Shown here: piece after piece, positions 1 to 7,725 of the stretch
How the letters are laid out: each line of letters starts with the position of its first letter
Numbering within the stretch: the first letter of the stretch is position 1
Assembly (NCBI GenBank): GCA_035438805.1
Contig: DAORJA010000002.1
Coordinates: 1-41,994, forward strand
Length of the DNA: 41,994 bases
Reading direction: 5' to 3'
DNA from: UBA922 sp035438805
Lineage (GTDB): Bacteria > Patescibacteriota > Patescibacteriia > Magasanikbacterales > UBA922
Made by a program: the position numbers and the translations under genes
The notes under the pieces: generated by a model
Told to the model about the DNA's origin: nothing
Database searches by the model: none
The model's input: only the letters and a program-made list of their open reading frames with translations

Positions 1-2
1 AG

Positions 3-362
3 TATATTAATTTTATTCGAGATATTTCCGAAGATATTGGATTGGGGAGACAATATATTCCCCTGGAAGTACTTCGTCCATTCGGATTTGAGAATCTTAC
101 CGAAGCGACAGCCCTCGCTAATCCGCAAGCATTTAAAAATGTAATCCAACAAGAATTGGAGCGCTACCGTGAGTGGCAAAAGCAAGGAGAAGCGGGTTTT
201 AGTTATTTTTCTCGTCGGACTCTCTTACCTATAAAAACCGCTGCCGATATGTATCGTTACACAGCCAAGGTTATTGCGAGCGATCCATTTATTATTTTTA
301 AAACAAAAGTAAAACCATCTAAAGCTCGTATTGTGAAACAGTTAATTTGTAATCTTGTATGA
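3..362 (+). CDS. crtB: Phytoene synthase, C-terminal part (cut by window start)
   Basis: Only the last 119 residues are in the window; the reading frame is open from base 3. The frame starts with NFIRDISEDIGLGRQYIP, the second Asp-rich motif of squalene/phytoene synthases (NxxRDxxED), which binds the Mg-diphosphate groups. The family condenses two GGPP molecules into phytoene, the first committed carotenoid. The following C-terminal helices end at a normal family position. The stop codon overlaps the next start as ATGA, so it is translationally coupled to the GGPP synthase that makes its substrate. Family and direction are clear; squalene or dehydrosqualene synthase is possible from sequence alone, but the neighbours favour phytoene. 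Confidence 0.88.
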   Translation, partial: YINFIRDISEDIGLGRQYIPLEVLRPFGFENLTEATALANPQAFKNVIQQELERYREWQKQGEAGFSYFSRRTLLPIKTAADMYRYTAKVIASDPFIIFKTKVKPSKARIVKQLICNLV

Positions 363-1420
363 AAGAATATTTTGCCACGACCAAACAATCAATCGCACCA
401 TTTTTAAATGAATATATAACTGATCAGATTGCTTCGTATAAACCCGTAAATCGGTGGAGTGCAGATGCCTTGCGTCGACTTCGTGCCACAGCCAGTGAGG
501 GTAAAATGGTTCGGGGAGGATTAGTGTATATGGCCTATGAATTGGCGCAAAAAAAGCCAGATGAAACATGTCAAAAACTGGCGGCCGCAATTGAGATTGT
601 CCATACAGCCCTAGTTATACATGATGATATTATGGATTGTGATGGTTTACGTCGCGGTCAGCCCACCGTTTATCGCCAATATCAGACATTGGCACATGCC
701 AGTAAAAGCAAGCACGCGGATCATCTAGGTGAATCTCTCGGTGTATGTGTTGGAGATGTAGCGATATTTTTAAGCTTTGATCTGTTGGCATCTCTGCCTG
801 TGTCACAAGCAGTGTTAGGTCAGAAGCTGGTACAAATTTTTTCTCAGGAATTATGTAAGGTTGGTTTTGCGCAAATGCAAGATGTCTGGGCTGGATCGGT
901 GTCTCAATCGGTGACTATGGCTGAAATCCTCCGACTGTATAGGTACAAGACGGCGCGTTATACATTCTCGTTGCCCTTTATGCTAGGCGGCATAGCTGCT
1001 GGTCTCGCATCTGATACCGTGAACAGTTTGGCGAAGTTGGGAGAACATATTGGAATTATTTTCCAGATTAAAGATGATGAATTGGGTATGTATGGGGAGC
1101 AGGAAAAAATCGGTAAGCCATGTGGGTCAGATATTCGCGAAGGTAAGCAGACATTCTATTATTATTTTTTGTATAAGTATGCTACCAAAGCTGAGCAAAA
1201 ATTGCTTGGAACTATATTTGGTAATCCTGCCGCTGGAAAACAACAGTTACTGCAAGTTCGTGAACTGATTGTTAAATATAGCATTATAGATAAAATCCAG
1301 GTTCTGTTAGAAAAAGAAATCAAGGAAGCCAAGAAAATTATTGCGGGGCTTCCGTTTGACTCCAAACAAAAACAGCTTTTGGAGGACCTTCTCGCTTTTA
1401 ATCTTAACCGTTCAGCATGA
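359..1420 (+). CDS. Geranylgeranyl/polyprenyl diphosphate synthase
   Basis: A 353-aa trans-isoprenyl diphosphate synthase. The first Asp-rich motif is DDIMD (residues 89-93) followed by GLRRGQPT; the second is DDELG (239-243) followed by GKPCGSDIREGKQT, the family's active-site lid. The second motif ends in G instead of D, a variant also known in some bacterial GGPP synthases. The role inferred from context is GGPP supply for carotenoid synthesis: it overlaps phytoene synthase upstream and a UbiA prenyltransferase downstream, each by ATGA. No Shine-Dalgarno precedes the ATG, consistent with coupling. Chain length cannot be fixed from the sequence, so FPP synthase remains possible. Confidence 0.88.
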   Translation: MKEYFATTKQSIAPFLNEYITDQIASYKPVNRWSADALRRLRATASEGKMVRGGLVYMAYELAQKKPDETCQKLAAAIEIVHTALVIHDDIMDCDGLRRGQPTVYRQYQTLAHASKSKHADHLGESLGVCVGDVAIFLSFDLLASLPVSQAVLGQKLVQIFSQELCKVGFAQMQDVWAGSVSQSVTMAEILRLYRYKTARYTFSLPFMLGGIAAGLASDTVNSLAKLGEHIGIIFQIKDDELGMYGEQEKIGKPCGSDIREGKQTFYYYFLYKYATKAEQKLLGTIFGNPAAGKQQLLQVRELIVKYSIIDKIQVLLEKEIKEAKKIIAGLPFDSKQKQLLEDLLAFNLNRSA

Positions 1421-2259
1421 TTAATTATCTATTATTCTTATACAGACTATCTCGGCCAAGATTTTGGTTGTATATAGCTGGGACCTATGTAGTGGGGTAT
1501 GCGGCTGGCATCACTAGTCTGCGAGATTTTTTAAACCCACAATTTTTTGTCTACGTATTTTTTTTTCTTATCCCAGCTAATATTTTTTTATACGGGGTAA
1601 ATGATTTATATGATGGTGACACAGACCAGTTTAATCAAAAAAAACGCGTTCAGGAGCAGCTGTTGGTGGTTTCGCAAATAGTCAAATTACGCATTACACT
1701 GCTAGTCATAACCATGGTAAACGTGGGAGTTTTAATTATTGCGAATTCGGTGTTGGTAGCTTTATTATTATGCTTATTTTATTTCCTGTCCTATTTTTAT
1801 AGTGCTCCGCCCCTACGGTTTAAAGCTCATCCTGGTATTGATTTTATATCAAACCTTTTATATGGCCTGCCTGGTTTTATAGGTTATGCACAAATTGTTG
1901 GGCATTTGCCTCCGTGGCCCATTATGATCGGTGTGTGCTGTTGGACCTGGGCTATGCATTTATTCTCGGCAGTTCCTGATATCTCAAGCGACGCCAAGGC
2001 AGGTCTTTCTACTACCGCAGTAGTGCTGGGTGTTCGGCAATCACTGGTTTTGTGCCTGGTATTATGGCTTATATCAGTTTTAGTTGTATGGCTGTATTTC
2101 CCCATATCTATTTTGGGTTTTATGGCCTTAGCCTATCTTTTTATTCCTTCATATCTTTTATTGTATCCGGGTCACGTGCAAAAAGCGTACTGGTATTTTC
2201 CTATATTAAATACCATTGTAGGTTTTGTATTATTTACAAGCGTGCTGTTTTTATTTTGA
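1417..2259 (+). CDS. UbiA-family prenyltransferase, lycopene-elongase type
   Basis: A 280-aa integral membrane protein with about eight or nine hydrophobic segments. It has both UbiA Asp motifs: NDLYDGDTD (62-70) and PDISSD (187-192), which coordinate Mg and the prenyl diphosphate. The N-terminal SRPRFWLYIAGTYVVG resembles the lycopene elongase branch (CrtEb of corynebacteria, LyeJ of haloarchaea), which adds C5 units to lycopene to form C50 carotenoids. Its place directly after phytoene synthase and GGPP synthase, with ATGA coupling, supports a carotenoid role over quinone or haem synthesis. No desaturase (crtI) or cyclase is visible in the window; they would have to lie upstream. Confidence 0.8.
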   Translation: MINYLLFLYRLSRPRFWLYIAGTYVVGYAAGITSLRDFLNPQFFVYVFFFLIPANIFLYGVNDLYDGDTDQFNQKKRVQEQLLVVSQIVKLRITLLVITMVNVGVLIIANSVLVALLLCLFYFLSYFYSAPPLRFKAHPGIDFISNLLYGLPGFIGYAQIVGHLPPWPIMIGVCCWTWAMHLFSAVPDISSDAKAGLSTTAVVLGVRQSLVLCLVLWLISVLVVWLYFPISILGFMALAYLFIPSYLLLYPGHVQKAYWYFPILNTIVGFVLFTSVLFLF

Positions 2260-2537
2260 TCGATGTATTATTCATTGGTCATTATTTTTATCGGGTGTAC
2301 TTTTCGCTAAAATATTACATCAAGAGTAGAAAAGTTCAGAAGCTATCCATGTATTGGAGCAATAAAAAACAGACCTATAGGCCAGTTTTTTATAATTGTA
2401 TTTACGTAATCTTTTCTAAGGATATGGCCCACTTACCTATATTTTTAAATTCAATGATTGAAGTGTTCAAAGTAGAGAGAGCGCGAACTATAGGTAAGAT
2501 TAAAATTATGCTATACTGTCTGCATTAATTGCCAAAT
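2260..2537. other. Intergenic stretch after the carotenoid operon
   Basis: No convincing gene. An imperfect hairpin at about 2364-2391 (AAAAACAGACC / GGCCAGTTTTTT arms around a TATA loop) is a plausible terminator for the carotenoid operon. Near the end TGCTATACT (2510-2517) is an extended -10 element that could start transcription of the next gene. Short open frames here give no recognisable product. Confidence 0.4.
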
Positions 2538-3200
2538 ATGTGCTTTTCTCCAGCAGCCAGCTTTACCGCAAGCGCACTTCTCACGGTGGCAGGTACTGCC
2601 GCAGTCATTAAAAATCATAAAGTAAAGAAAGCTCTGCCAATCGCAGTGATTCCACTTATTTTTGCAATCCAGCAAGCAATTGAGGGAATGTTGTGGTTGA
2701 ATATTCAGGGGAGTGGGGAACATACGTTATTATTTACATATCTCTTTCTTTTTTTTGCACTCTTCTGGTGGCCAGCGTACGTACCATTGAGCGTGTACCT
2801 ACTTGAAACCATTCCTCGACGGAAGCATATACTTATCGGACTGTTAGGAGCTGGAATAATGCTGGGGATTGCACTCTATGGAGCATTCATTATGCGGCCA
2901 GCGGCAGCTACGGTCGTAAATAGTTGTCTGTATTATGATTACACCACTTCTTTTGGCACGCTCGCAATCGTAGTCTATGGACTCACGACAATTGTTGCAG
3001 GTCTTATGTCGAGTAATCGCAACGTGAAATTTCTATATTTTGTGTTCTGGATTTTGGCACTTGTTGCTTGGAAACTCTACTTAGTCAATTTTACCTCAGT
3101 TTGGTGCTTTTTTGGTGCTATCGTGAGCGCAATTATCTGCTGGTTTGATTTTTCAGTTAAACCGAAAAAAATCTACAAAAAATTATTTTCTGCTAAATAA
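2538..3200 (+). CDS. DUF6629-like membrane protein
   Basis: A 220-aa protein with about seven hydrophobic segments. The start is placed at ATG 2538 rather than TTG 2529, because the mature N-terminus MCFSPAASF matches the conserved MCFSATASF opening of DUF6629-type bacterial membrane proteins. Further on FAIQQAIEGMLWL resembles the conserved FGxQQxxEGxxW block of that family. The function is unknown. An extended -10 (TATACT, 2512-2517) lies 20 nt before the start and no Shine-Dalgarno is seen. It stands alone between the carotenoid operon and another membrane protein. Confidence 0.7.
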   Translation: MCFSPAASFTASALLTVAGTAAVIKNHKVKKALPIAVIPLIFAIQQAIEGMLWLNIQGSGEHTLLFTYLFLFFALFWWPAYVPLSVYLLETIPRRKHILIGLLGAGIMLGIALYGAFIMRPAAATVVNSCLYYDYTTSFGTLAIVVYGLTTIVAGLMSSNRNVKFLYFVFWILALVAWKLYLVNFTSVWCFFGAIVSAIICWFDFSVKPKKIYKKLFSAK

Positions 3201-3274
3201 AAAGTGAACGTGTAGATAGTAGACATATATACATAATAGGTGTAGGGTAGAAATAGGGGGTATAACGCCTGTAT

Positions 3275-3958
3275 ATGTTTAGACTTCATGCGGACAATGT
3301 ACTTGTTCGGATGAATGATAGAGATGCAGAAAAAATAAAGGATTTTTTACATGTCTCGTTTTTCATCCTAATTCAAGTTCTGGTCATCACGGAATACATT
3401 TTTAGTCCAAAAAAAGGATTGGATATCTTTTGGTTTTGCAATCATGTGTCAATTATATACGCATATGCGCTCTATACGCATCGTCCTCAGATGGTCGTCG
3501 GGGTTATGCAGGTAGGGATCTTTGTTCAGATCGTATGGCTTATCAGCTTTACGAGCCATATCATGGGTATTGGAAATATGGACACTACTGCATACATGTT
3601 CGAAGGATCCTTTGATTATGCAAAAATGATCACTCTTATCGTCCACATACTCCTTCCTACCAGTATAATCTGGCTGTTACGAAAAAAGCGGCCTAGACTT
3701 ATATCTTTGCTATATTCAGCAGTTTATTGTTGTTTTCTCTATGTTACCGCACATCTATTTACCCCTAGAGAGGAAAATATTAATTGCGTGTTTAATCCTT
3801 GTACAGTATTTGTACCGAAGTCGGGATATACGGTGCTATGGCCTTTCTATGCCGGGATTATGGTGTGTATAAACCATGGAATATATCGCTTGTCCTTCAG
3901 GTTATTTGCTAGAAAACCTGAAAAAGCGAGTGTGTTATATCTGGTACCAAGCAAGTAA
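3275..3958 (+). CDS. Hypothetical multi-pass membrane protein
   Basis: A 227-aa protein not recognised as a named family. It has about six hydrophobic segments after a charged N-terminus, a WFCNH motif (about residues 50-54) next to the second segment, and a pair of cysteines in an extramembrane loop (NCVFNPC). TATAAC (3262-3267) lies 7 nt before the ATG, the near-leaderless arrangement seen elsewhere in the window. Codon use is like that of its AT-rich neighbours, so it looks resident. It may be an orphan transporter-like or enzyme-like integral protein, but nothing in the sequence decides. Confidence 0.6.
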   Translation: MFRLHADNVLVRMNDRDAEKIKDFLHVSFFILIQVLVITEYIFSPKKGLDIFWFCNHVSIIYAYALYTHRPQMVVGVMQVGIFVQIVWLISFTSHIMGIGNMDTTAYMFEGSFDYAKMITLIVHILLPTSIIWLLRKKRPRLISLLYSAVYCCFLYVTAHLFTPREENINCVFNPCTVFVPKSGYTVLWPFYAGIMVCINHGIYRLSFRLFARKPEKASVLYLVPSK

Positions 3959-3994
3959 TCCACAATTTGAACCAAAAAAGTGTCCAAAAAGGCG

Positions 3995-4023
3995 TTGTGT
4001 TTTTTTATATAACTGAGTACAAT
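3995..4023 (+). promoter_or_regulatory. Promoter of the LCP-family gene
   Basis: TTGTGT (3995-4000), a 17-bp spacer, and TACAAT (4018-4023). The -10 ends 7 nt before ATG 4031, so the mRNA would be essentially leaderless. Confidence 0.6.
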
Positions 4024-4030
4024 AGGCGTC

Positions 4031-5227
4031 ATGAAAAAAGTATTACTGTTTACCATTTTTATCGTAGTCCTGGGCTTTACTGGATGGTATGTCTGGAAGA
4101 ATATTCTGTGGTTCCGGGCGGGTGATCCAGGGGGTGCTATGGAGAAAGCGAGGACAGAAGCGATCGATCGCGTGCTTGATGCTCGCCGTGCTCGAGTGGA
4201 AGAAAATAAAGAGGTAGACCCGTTTGGTGAAGACGGTATTGTTCGCGTACTGTTGATTGGGCTTGATAAGCGCGTCGGTCAGACTACTGGACATTGTGAT
4301 GTAATTCAGATGATTACGATTGATACGAAGCAGGAAAAAGTTACGATCACTGCAGTGCCTCGTGGAACCTATTCACCGCTACCTCCAGGAACGGGCGTTA
4401 CTTCGTCTGATTATTATGTATCGAATTCATGTGGACTCGGTGGAATTGAATATGGCATCAATCAGATTGAAAAAATCCTTGGTATGAAGGCGGATTATCT
4501 AGTGATTGTTGGATTCTCAGAAACATTGGGAGTACTCCGAAGCTTGCGCCTTCCAACTACCGAGACACTTCAATGGCTCCGTCAGAGACACGCGTACGCA
4601 ATTGGTGAACCGCAGCGTGCACACAATCATTCAACATTTTTGAAACAAATGTTGCTCGGGTACGTTCCAGACGAGCCGTCAAAAATGGATAAGGCGCTTC
4701 ATTATGTCGTGTATAAGATTGTAAAAACAGATTTGTCATTTGATGAAGCAGAAGCAATTGTGACCGCACTCTCAAAAATGAAAATATCTGAACATTCAGA
4801 TAATATTACGCTCGCAATGCGTCCAGCACATACCGTCGCAGACATTCCGTATATTCCTGATGAATTGGAGGAATATTTGGATAGCACACTTGGTAGAATC
4901 AAAGGTAGTCTTGGAGAAAATGATTATAGCGGAACATCAAGAGATCAAATACAAAAGACACTATTAGACATGATTGAAGCAAAGAAAAAAGATCCGCAAT
5001 TTATCACATGGGCATTTGAAAATAATTTGTGGCTTCAGATTGAAGATGAGCCTACTCGATTGCAAGCGCAATATGACTTCCTCAAATCCTATTTGAAACT
5101 AGAAAAAGATGAAGCAAAAAGAAAAACTCTGATTGCTGATTATACTCTTGAGATGGAGCATGGAGGTCAGGAACAGTGGGCAGTCAAAGGGCGAGAATTA
5201 CTGGCAGAAGAAATTGAAAAAAAGTAA
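4031..5227 (+). CDS. LytR-CpsA-Psr (LCP) family protein
   Basis: A 398-aa protein with one N-terminal membrane anchor (residues 4-22) and an extracytoplasmic LCP domain. The domain shows VLLIGLDKR, then DVIQMITIDTKQEKVTITAVPRGTY, the typical core in which the Arg and Asp residues contact the polyprenyl pyrophosphate. LCP enzymes transfer glycopolymers from lipid carriers onto peptidoglycan or other acceptors. The C-terminal 130 residues are charged and helical and are not part of the LCP fold. It is monocistronic, with its own promoter and a convergent terminator shared with greA. The substrate cannot be inferred. Confidence 0.8.
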   Translation: MKKVLLFTIFIVVLGFTGWYVWKNILWFRAGDPGGAMEKARTEAIDRVLDARRARVEENKEVDPFGEDGIVRVLLIGLDKRVGQTTGHCDVIQMITIDTKQEKVTITAVPRGTYSPLPPGTGVTSSDYYVSNSCGLGGIEYGINQIEKILGMKADYLVIVGFSETLGVLRSLRLPTTETLQWLRQRHAYAIGEPQRAHNHSTFLKQMLLGYVPDEPSKMDKALHYVVYKIVKTDLSFDEAEAIVTALSKMKISEHSDNITLAMRPAHTVADIPYIPDELEEYLDSTLGRIKGSLGENDYSGTSRDQIQKTLLDMIEAKKKDPQFITWAFENNLWLQIEDEPTRLQAQYDFLKSYLKLEKDEAKRKTLIADYTLEMEHGGQEQWAVKGRELLAEEIEKK

Positions 5228-5230
5228 AAC

Positions 5231-5260
5231 AAAAAAGGCGCTTACTCTAGCGCTCTTTTT
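5231..5260. terminator. Bidirectional terminator between the LCP gene and greA
   Basis: The arms GCGCT (5238-5242) and AGCGC (5249-5253), flanked by an A run and a T run, serve both convergent genes. It overlaps the greA stop region. Confidence 0.65.
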
Positions 5261-5747
5261 GTATAATGAGATATTCAATTTTTTTCTTGCCAATGTCGAC
5301 AGCAATTGTCTCACCAACCTTTTTTCCGATCAAAGCTTCACCAATTGGTGAATGGTGTGAAATGATTCCTTGATCCGGATCGGTTTCAGCAGAACCAAGA
5401 ATCTGATATGTTTTTCGTCGCCCCTCACTTTCAAGTGTTACACGGTCTCCCAGTTCAATAATATCGCTATCAGAATGAGAAGAAATTATCTGAGCTTGTT
5501 TAAGTTGGTTTTCGAGCACAAGAATTCTCTGATTGACTGCTCGAAGTTTTCCTTTTGCCAGTTGATATTCCACATTTTCAGAAAAATCGCCAAGTTCTGC
5601 CAATCGAGCTACTTCTTTTGCAAGTAGCGGCCGTTCGTTCTGTAATCGTGCGAGTTTGCGTGTAAGCTGATCTAGTTTATCTTGTGTAATAAAAGGATCA
5701 AGCGGTGTATGTGCATATTTGCCGGGTTTTCGGTAGGGGAGTTGCAT
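5247..5747 (-). CDS. greA: Transcript cleavage factor GreA
   Basis: A 166-aa GreA/GreB protein. The N-terminal coiled coil has the tip motif LGDFSENVEY, whose acidic residues reach the RNA polymerase active site and stimulate cleavage of backtracked RNA. The C-terminal FKBP-like domain carries the family pattern GDRVTLE, then SPIGEALIGKKVGE. The start is placed at ATG 5747, because the longer TTG reading (5756) would begin inside the -10 box of a well-formed promoter. The usual length is 155-160 aa, so there is a slightly longer N-terminus. It is monocistronic and convergent with the LCP gene. Confidence 0.93.
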   Translation of the reverse strand: MQLPYRKPGKYAHTPLDPFITQDKLDQLTRKLARLQNERPLLAKEVARLAELGDFSENVEYQLAKGKLRAVNQRILVLENQLKQAQIISSHSDSDIIELGDRVTLESEGRRKTYQILGSAETDPDQGIISHHSPIGEALIGKKVGETIAVDIGKKKIEYLIIQKER

Positions 5748-5755
5748 AGGACACA

Positions 5756-5784
5756 ATCATAGCAACTATATTTCATTTTGACAA
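5756..5784 (-). promoter_or_regulatory. greA promoter
   Basis: On the minus strand: TTGTCA (5784-5779), a 17-bp spacer, TATGAT (5761-5756). The -10 ends 8 nt before ATG 5747, so greA mRNA would be leaderless. Confidence 0.7.
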
Positions 5785-5785
5785 A

Positions 5786-5816
5786 AAAACACCAGAAAAA
5801 ATCTGATGTGTTTTGG
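5786..5816 (-). terminator. Terminator of the ECF sigma gene
   Basis: An AACAC-CAGA / TCTG-AT-GTGTT hairpin followed on the minus strand by a run of seven T. It separates the GC-rich sigma gene from the greA promoter a few bases further on. Confidence 0.6.
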
Positions 5817-5944
5817 TAACGGAGCCATGGAAAGCTCCTAGTGTTGTTCTACTGCTTCTGTGTCCATCCGCTCGTGTGGGAGCGCATAGAAGCAAACCTA
5901 TATACGACTTGAGTGGCTCGATCATGAGCAATCCACTGTAGGTA

Positions 5945-6538
5945 TCAGGAACGAGCATAGCGGCTGAGCTGATGTTCCATGTTTTGCCGGGCATGGAAGA
6001 GTCGGCTCATTACCGTTCCAATCGGACACCCAAGTGTGAGAGCGATTTCTTCGTAAGTCATGCCATGGAGTTCTCGCATCTCGAACACCATTCGGTGTTT
6101 AGGAGACAGGGTCTTCAGTGCGGCTGCCATGTGAGTGTTACGTTCGTGGTGCAAGGTCACCTCCTCCGGAGAGGGAATGTCTGCATGCATACGAATGTAA
6201 CCTTTCGCTTCAACATGTGCCGCAGAGTCCACGTACTCGGTCAATGCCGCTCGCTTCTCCTTGCGAATGAGGTCGATACACGTGTTCTTCGTGAGCATCC
6301 ATAGCCAGGTGGAAAACTTCGATTTTTCATCAAACGTTTCCAGGTGGGTGAGAACTTTCACGAAGACATCATGCACGATGTCTTTTACTGTTTCGAGATT
6401 GCGAATCATGGGATACGCAATCTTCAAGACCAGTCCGCGGTATCTCTGGTAGAGCTCTCGGAACGCTCGGCGGTCGCCCTCTTTGCAGAGTTTGATGAGG
6501 TCTCTTTCGTCAGTTGTCGTAGGCTTGTCTTTTTTCAA
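5945..6538 (-). CDS. ECF-type RNA polymerase sigma factor (1)
   Basis: A 197-aa sigma-70 family protein with region 2 (KDIVHDVFVKVLTHLETFD, then FSTWLWMLTKNTCIDLIRKEK) and region 4 (LSPKHRMVFEMRELHGMTYEEIALTLGCPIGTVMSRLFHARQ in pieces), so it should direct polymerase to a dedicated set of promoters. The start is TTG 6538: GGAGGT sits 5 nt upstream, whereas the upstream ATG (6595) and TTG (6619) lie inside the gene's own -10 and -35 boxes. Base composition and codon use are clearly GC-richer than the flanking genes, suggesting acquisition. No anti-sigma gene follows; about 130 nt of sequence without a convincing ORF precede the terminator. It is divergent from the tiny-ORF unit at 6779. Confidence 0.88.
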   Translation of the reverse strand: MKKDKPTTTDERDLIKLCKEGDRRAFRELYQRYRGLVLKIAYPMIRNLETVKDIVHDVFVKVLTHLETFDEKSKFSTWLWMLTKNTCIDLIRKEKRAALTEYVDSAAHVEAKGYIRMHADIPSPEEVTLHHERNTHMAAALKTLSPKHRMVFEMRELHGMTYEEIALTLGCPIGTVMSRLFHARQNMEHQLSRYARS

Positions 6539-6590
6539 GGTGCACCTCCGTAATGTCGCTCTAGCTCCCTCAATAGGCACATTGTATCTA

Positions 6591-6619
6591 AACATAGCAA
6601 TAGTACAAAAAATCGTCAA
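6591..6619 (-). promoter_or_regulatory. Promoter of ECF sigma 1
   Basis: Minus strand: TTGACG (6619-6614), a 17-bp spacer, TATGTT (6596-6591). It gives a leader of about 45 nt with Shine-Dalgarno GGAGGT, and decides in favour of the TTG start at 6538. Confidence 0.72.
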
Positions 6620-6669
6620 GAAAATTTTGCTAGGTAGAGTCTAGTTCTATATAAAAAGTGTATAAGTGG

Positions 6670-6698
6670 TTGACACATACCTAGTATGGGGCTATAGT
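6670..6698 (+). promoter_or_regulatory. Strong sigma-70-type promoter of the tiny-ORF unit
   Basis: TTGACA (6670-6675), exactly 17 bp, TATAGT (6693-6698). It is the best consensus match in the region and fires toward two very short ORFs and a perfect terminator. Confidence 0.75.
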
Positions 6699-6778
6699 AA
6701 AAATAGTGCTTACTCACACTGCATTTTTTGTAAGTAGCTCGAGCACTTTCAGAAAATAGCAGAATTAATTAAAAACAT

Positions 6779-6877
6779 ATGGTTTATATAGAAGATGATA
6801 AAAAAGAAGAGCAGGACGTAGATAACTTTGAACTCGGCAAGAAAATAGCTGAGGAAGAAAAAGAAGATGAAAGCTAA
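6779..6877 (+). CDS. Tiny acidic protein, 32 aa
   Basis: ATG VYIEDDKKEEQDVDNF..., 32 residues ending KEDES, almost entirely charged (many D, E and K) with no hydrophobic segment. It belongs to no family I recognise. Support for its being real comes from context: a near-consensus promoter about 80 nt upstream, a second tiny ORF just downstream, and a 13-bp perfect terminator closing the unit. No Shine-Dalgarno is visible. It could be a small regulator or a nucleic-acid or protein-binding peptide, or the unit could act as an RNA; the sequence does not decide. Confidence 0.45.
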   Translation: MVYIEDDKKEEQDVDNFELGKKIAEEEKEDES

Positions 6878-6918
6878 GTCCTGATCAAGGAGGATGTTTA
6901 TTCTTAACCCCAATTCAT

Positions 6919-7056
6919 ATGGCAAGTAAAGCTGGATTATTTTTTGGAGCAATGGACGCGGGTAGAAAAGATGCAAAAGAAGCTGCTGAGAAAAAGAAGG
7001 CTGAAAGCAAAAAACTGCATGATCGTGTGGAAAAAAGTGATCATAAAGATAGTTAA
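6919..7056 (+). CDS. Small lysine-rich protein, 45 aa
   Basis: MASKAGLFFGAMDAGRKDA... then a helical stretch of K, E and A (KEAAEKKKAESKK) ending HKDS. The pattern is a short hydrophobic N-terminus followed by a long charged helix. AAGGAGG lies 25 nt upstream of the ATG, too far for a normal ribosome site, and is followed at once by an ATG opening an 11-codon frame (6894-6929) that overlaps this start; a coupled leader peptide is possible but unproven. It shares promoter and terminator with the 32-aa ORF. Family unknown. Confidence 0.5.
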   Translation: MASKAGLFFGAMDAGRKDAKEAAEKKKAESKKLHDRVEKSDHKDS

Positions 7057-7069
7057 TAAGAAAGTAGTC

Positions 7070-7100
7070 AAAACTAGCCTTACCTAAGGCTAGTTTTAAT
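7070..7100 (+). terminator. Terminator of the tiny-ORF unit
   Basis: A perfect 13-bp inverted repeat: AAAACTAGCCTTA (7070-7082) and TAAGGCTAGTTTT (7085-7097), with T-rich flank. Confidence 0.82.
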
Positions 7101-7168
7101 TACGTAACGCGATGTGAAATAAAGTATATGATATAGTTGTAGTATAGGTAGCTCCTGAATTTCATTTT

Positions 7169-7723
7169 ATGGATCCACTCCGAACGGATGAGGAACTGGC
7201 ATTGGATGTACAGCAAGGAAATAGCGAAGCCTTTAGCATGTTATTCAATCGGTATGAACAAAAAATGCTTCGATATGGCAAGCGGTTTTTGTATACCTAT
7301 GAAGATTTGGAAGACGCAGTTCAGGAAGTGTTTATTAAAGCATATAAAAATGTTCAAAGTTTTAATACGACTAAAAAATTTTCGACCTGGCTCTACCGTA
7401 TTGCGCACAATACATTTATCAATGTAATCAAAAAGAATGGGAGAGAACCTGTATCATTTTTCGACTTTGATACCTTGGTGAAAATTCCATCCAAAACTAC
7501 AGACACTCTTGAAGATGATTTTTTGAAAGCACAGGATTCTGAGTCATTAGCTGGTATAATGAAAAAGCTTTCTCCGAAATATCGTGAAGCATTGGTACTA
7601 TTTTATTTTGAAGAATTGGAGTATAAAGAAATAGCAGAGGTCCTGAAAATACCAACTTCTACAGTAGGAGTCAGAATCACAAGAGGCAGAGCAATGCTCA
7701 AAAAAATGATTTCTAATACATAA
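7169..7723 (+). CDS. ECF-type RNA polymerase sigma factor (2)
   Basis: A 184-aa sigma factor with region 2 (DLEDAVQEVFIKAYKNVQSF, FSTWLYRIAHNTFIN) and region 4 (LSPKYREALVLFYFEELEYKEIAEVLKIP, then VGVRITRGRAML). It is AT-rich and resident in codon use, unlike sigma 1. The stop is followed 2 nt later by a membrane protein (7726) whose N-terminal tail looks like an anti-sigma partner. A secreted helical protein (8503) completes a likely stress-response unit. The sequence GGAAAC-16 bp-GTTACA before 8503 and TGAAAT-15 bp-GTTGTA before this gene are loosely alike and could be ECF promoters, but this is weak. Confidence 0.9.
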   Translation: MDPLRTDEELALDVQQGNSEAFSMLFNRYEQKMLRYGKRFLYTYEDLEDAVQEVFIKAYKNVQSFNTTKKFSTWLYRIAHNTFINVIKKNGREPVSFFDFDTLVKIPSKTTDTLEDDFLKAQDSESLAGIMKKLSPKYREALVLFYFEELEYKEIAEVLKIPTSTVGVRITRGRAMLKKMISNT

Positions 7724-7725
7724 GT

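Noticed and set aside
2052..2528. 158-codon frame after the UbiA gene, and a short ATG frame at 2264 that might be a broken lycopene cyclase
   Set aside because: The first half is a shadow of UbiA and the second half has no recognisable family pattern or ribosome site; the 2264 frame stops after 15 codons. A cyclase remnant cannot be supported.
5773..5994. 73-codon minus-strand frame after ECF sigma 1, as a possible anti-sigma factor
   Set aside because: It overlaps the sigma 3' end out of frame, runs through the terminator, has no ribosome site and no anti-sigma motif.
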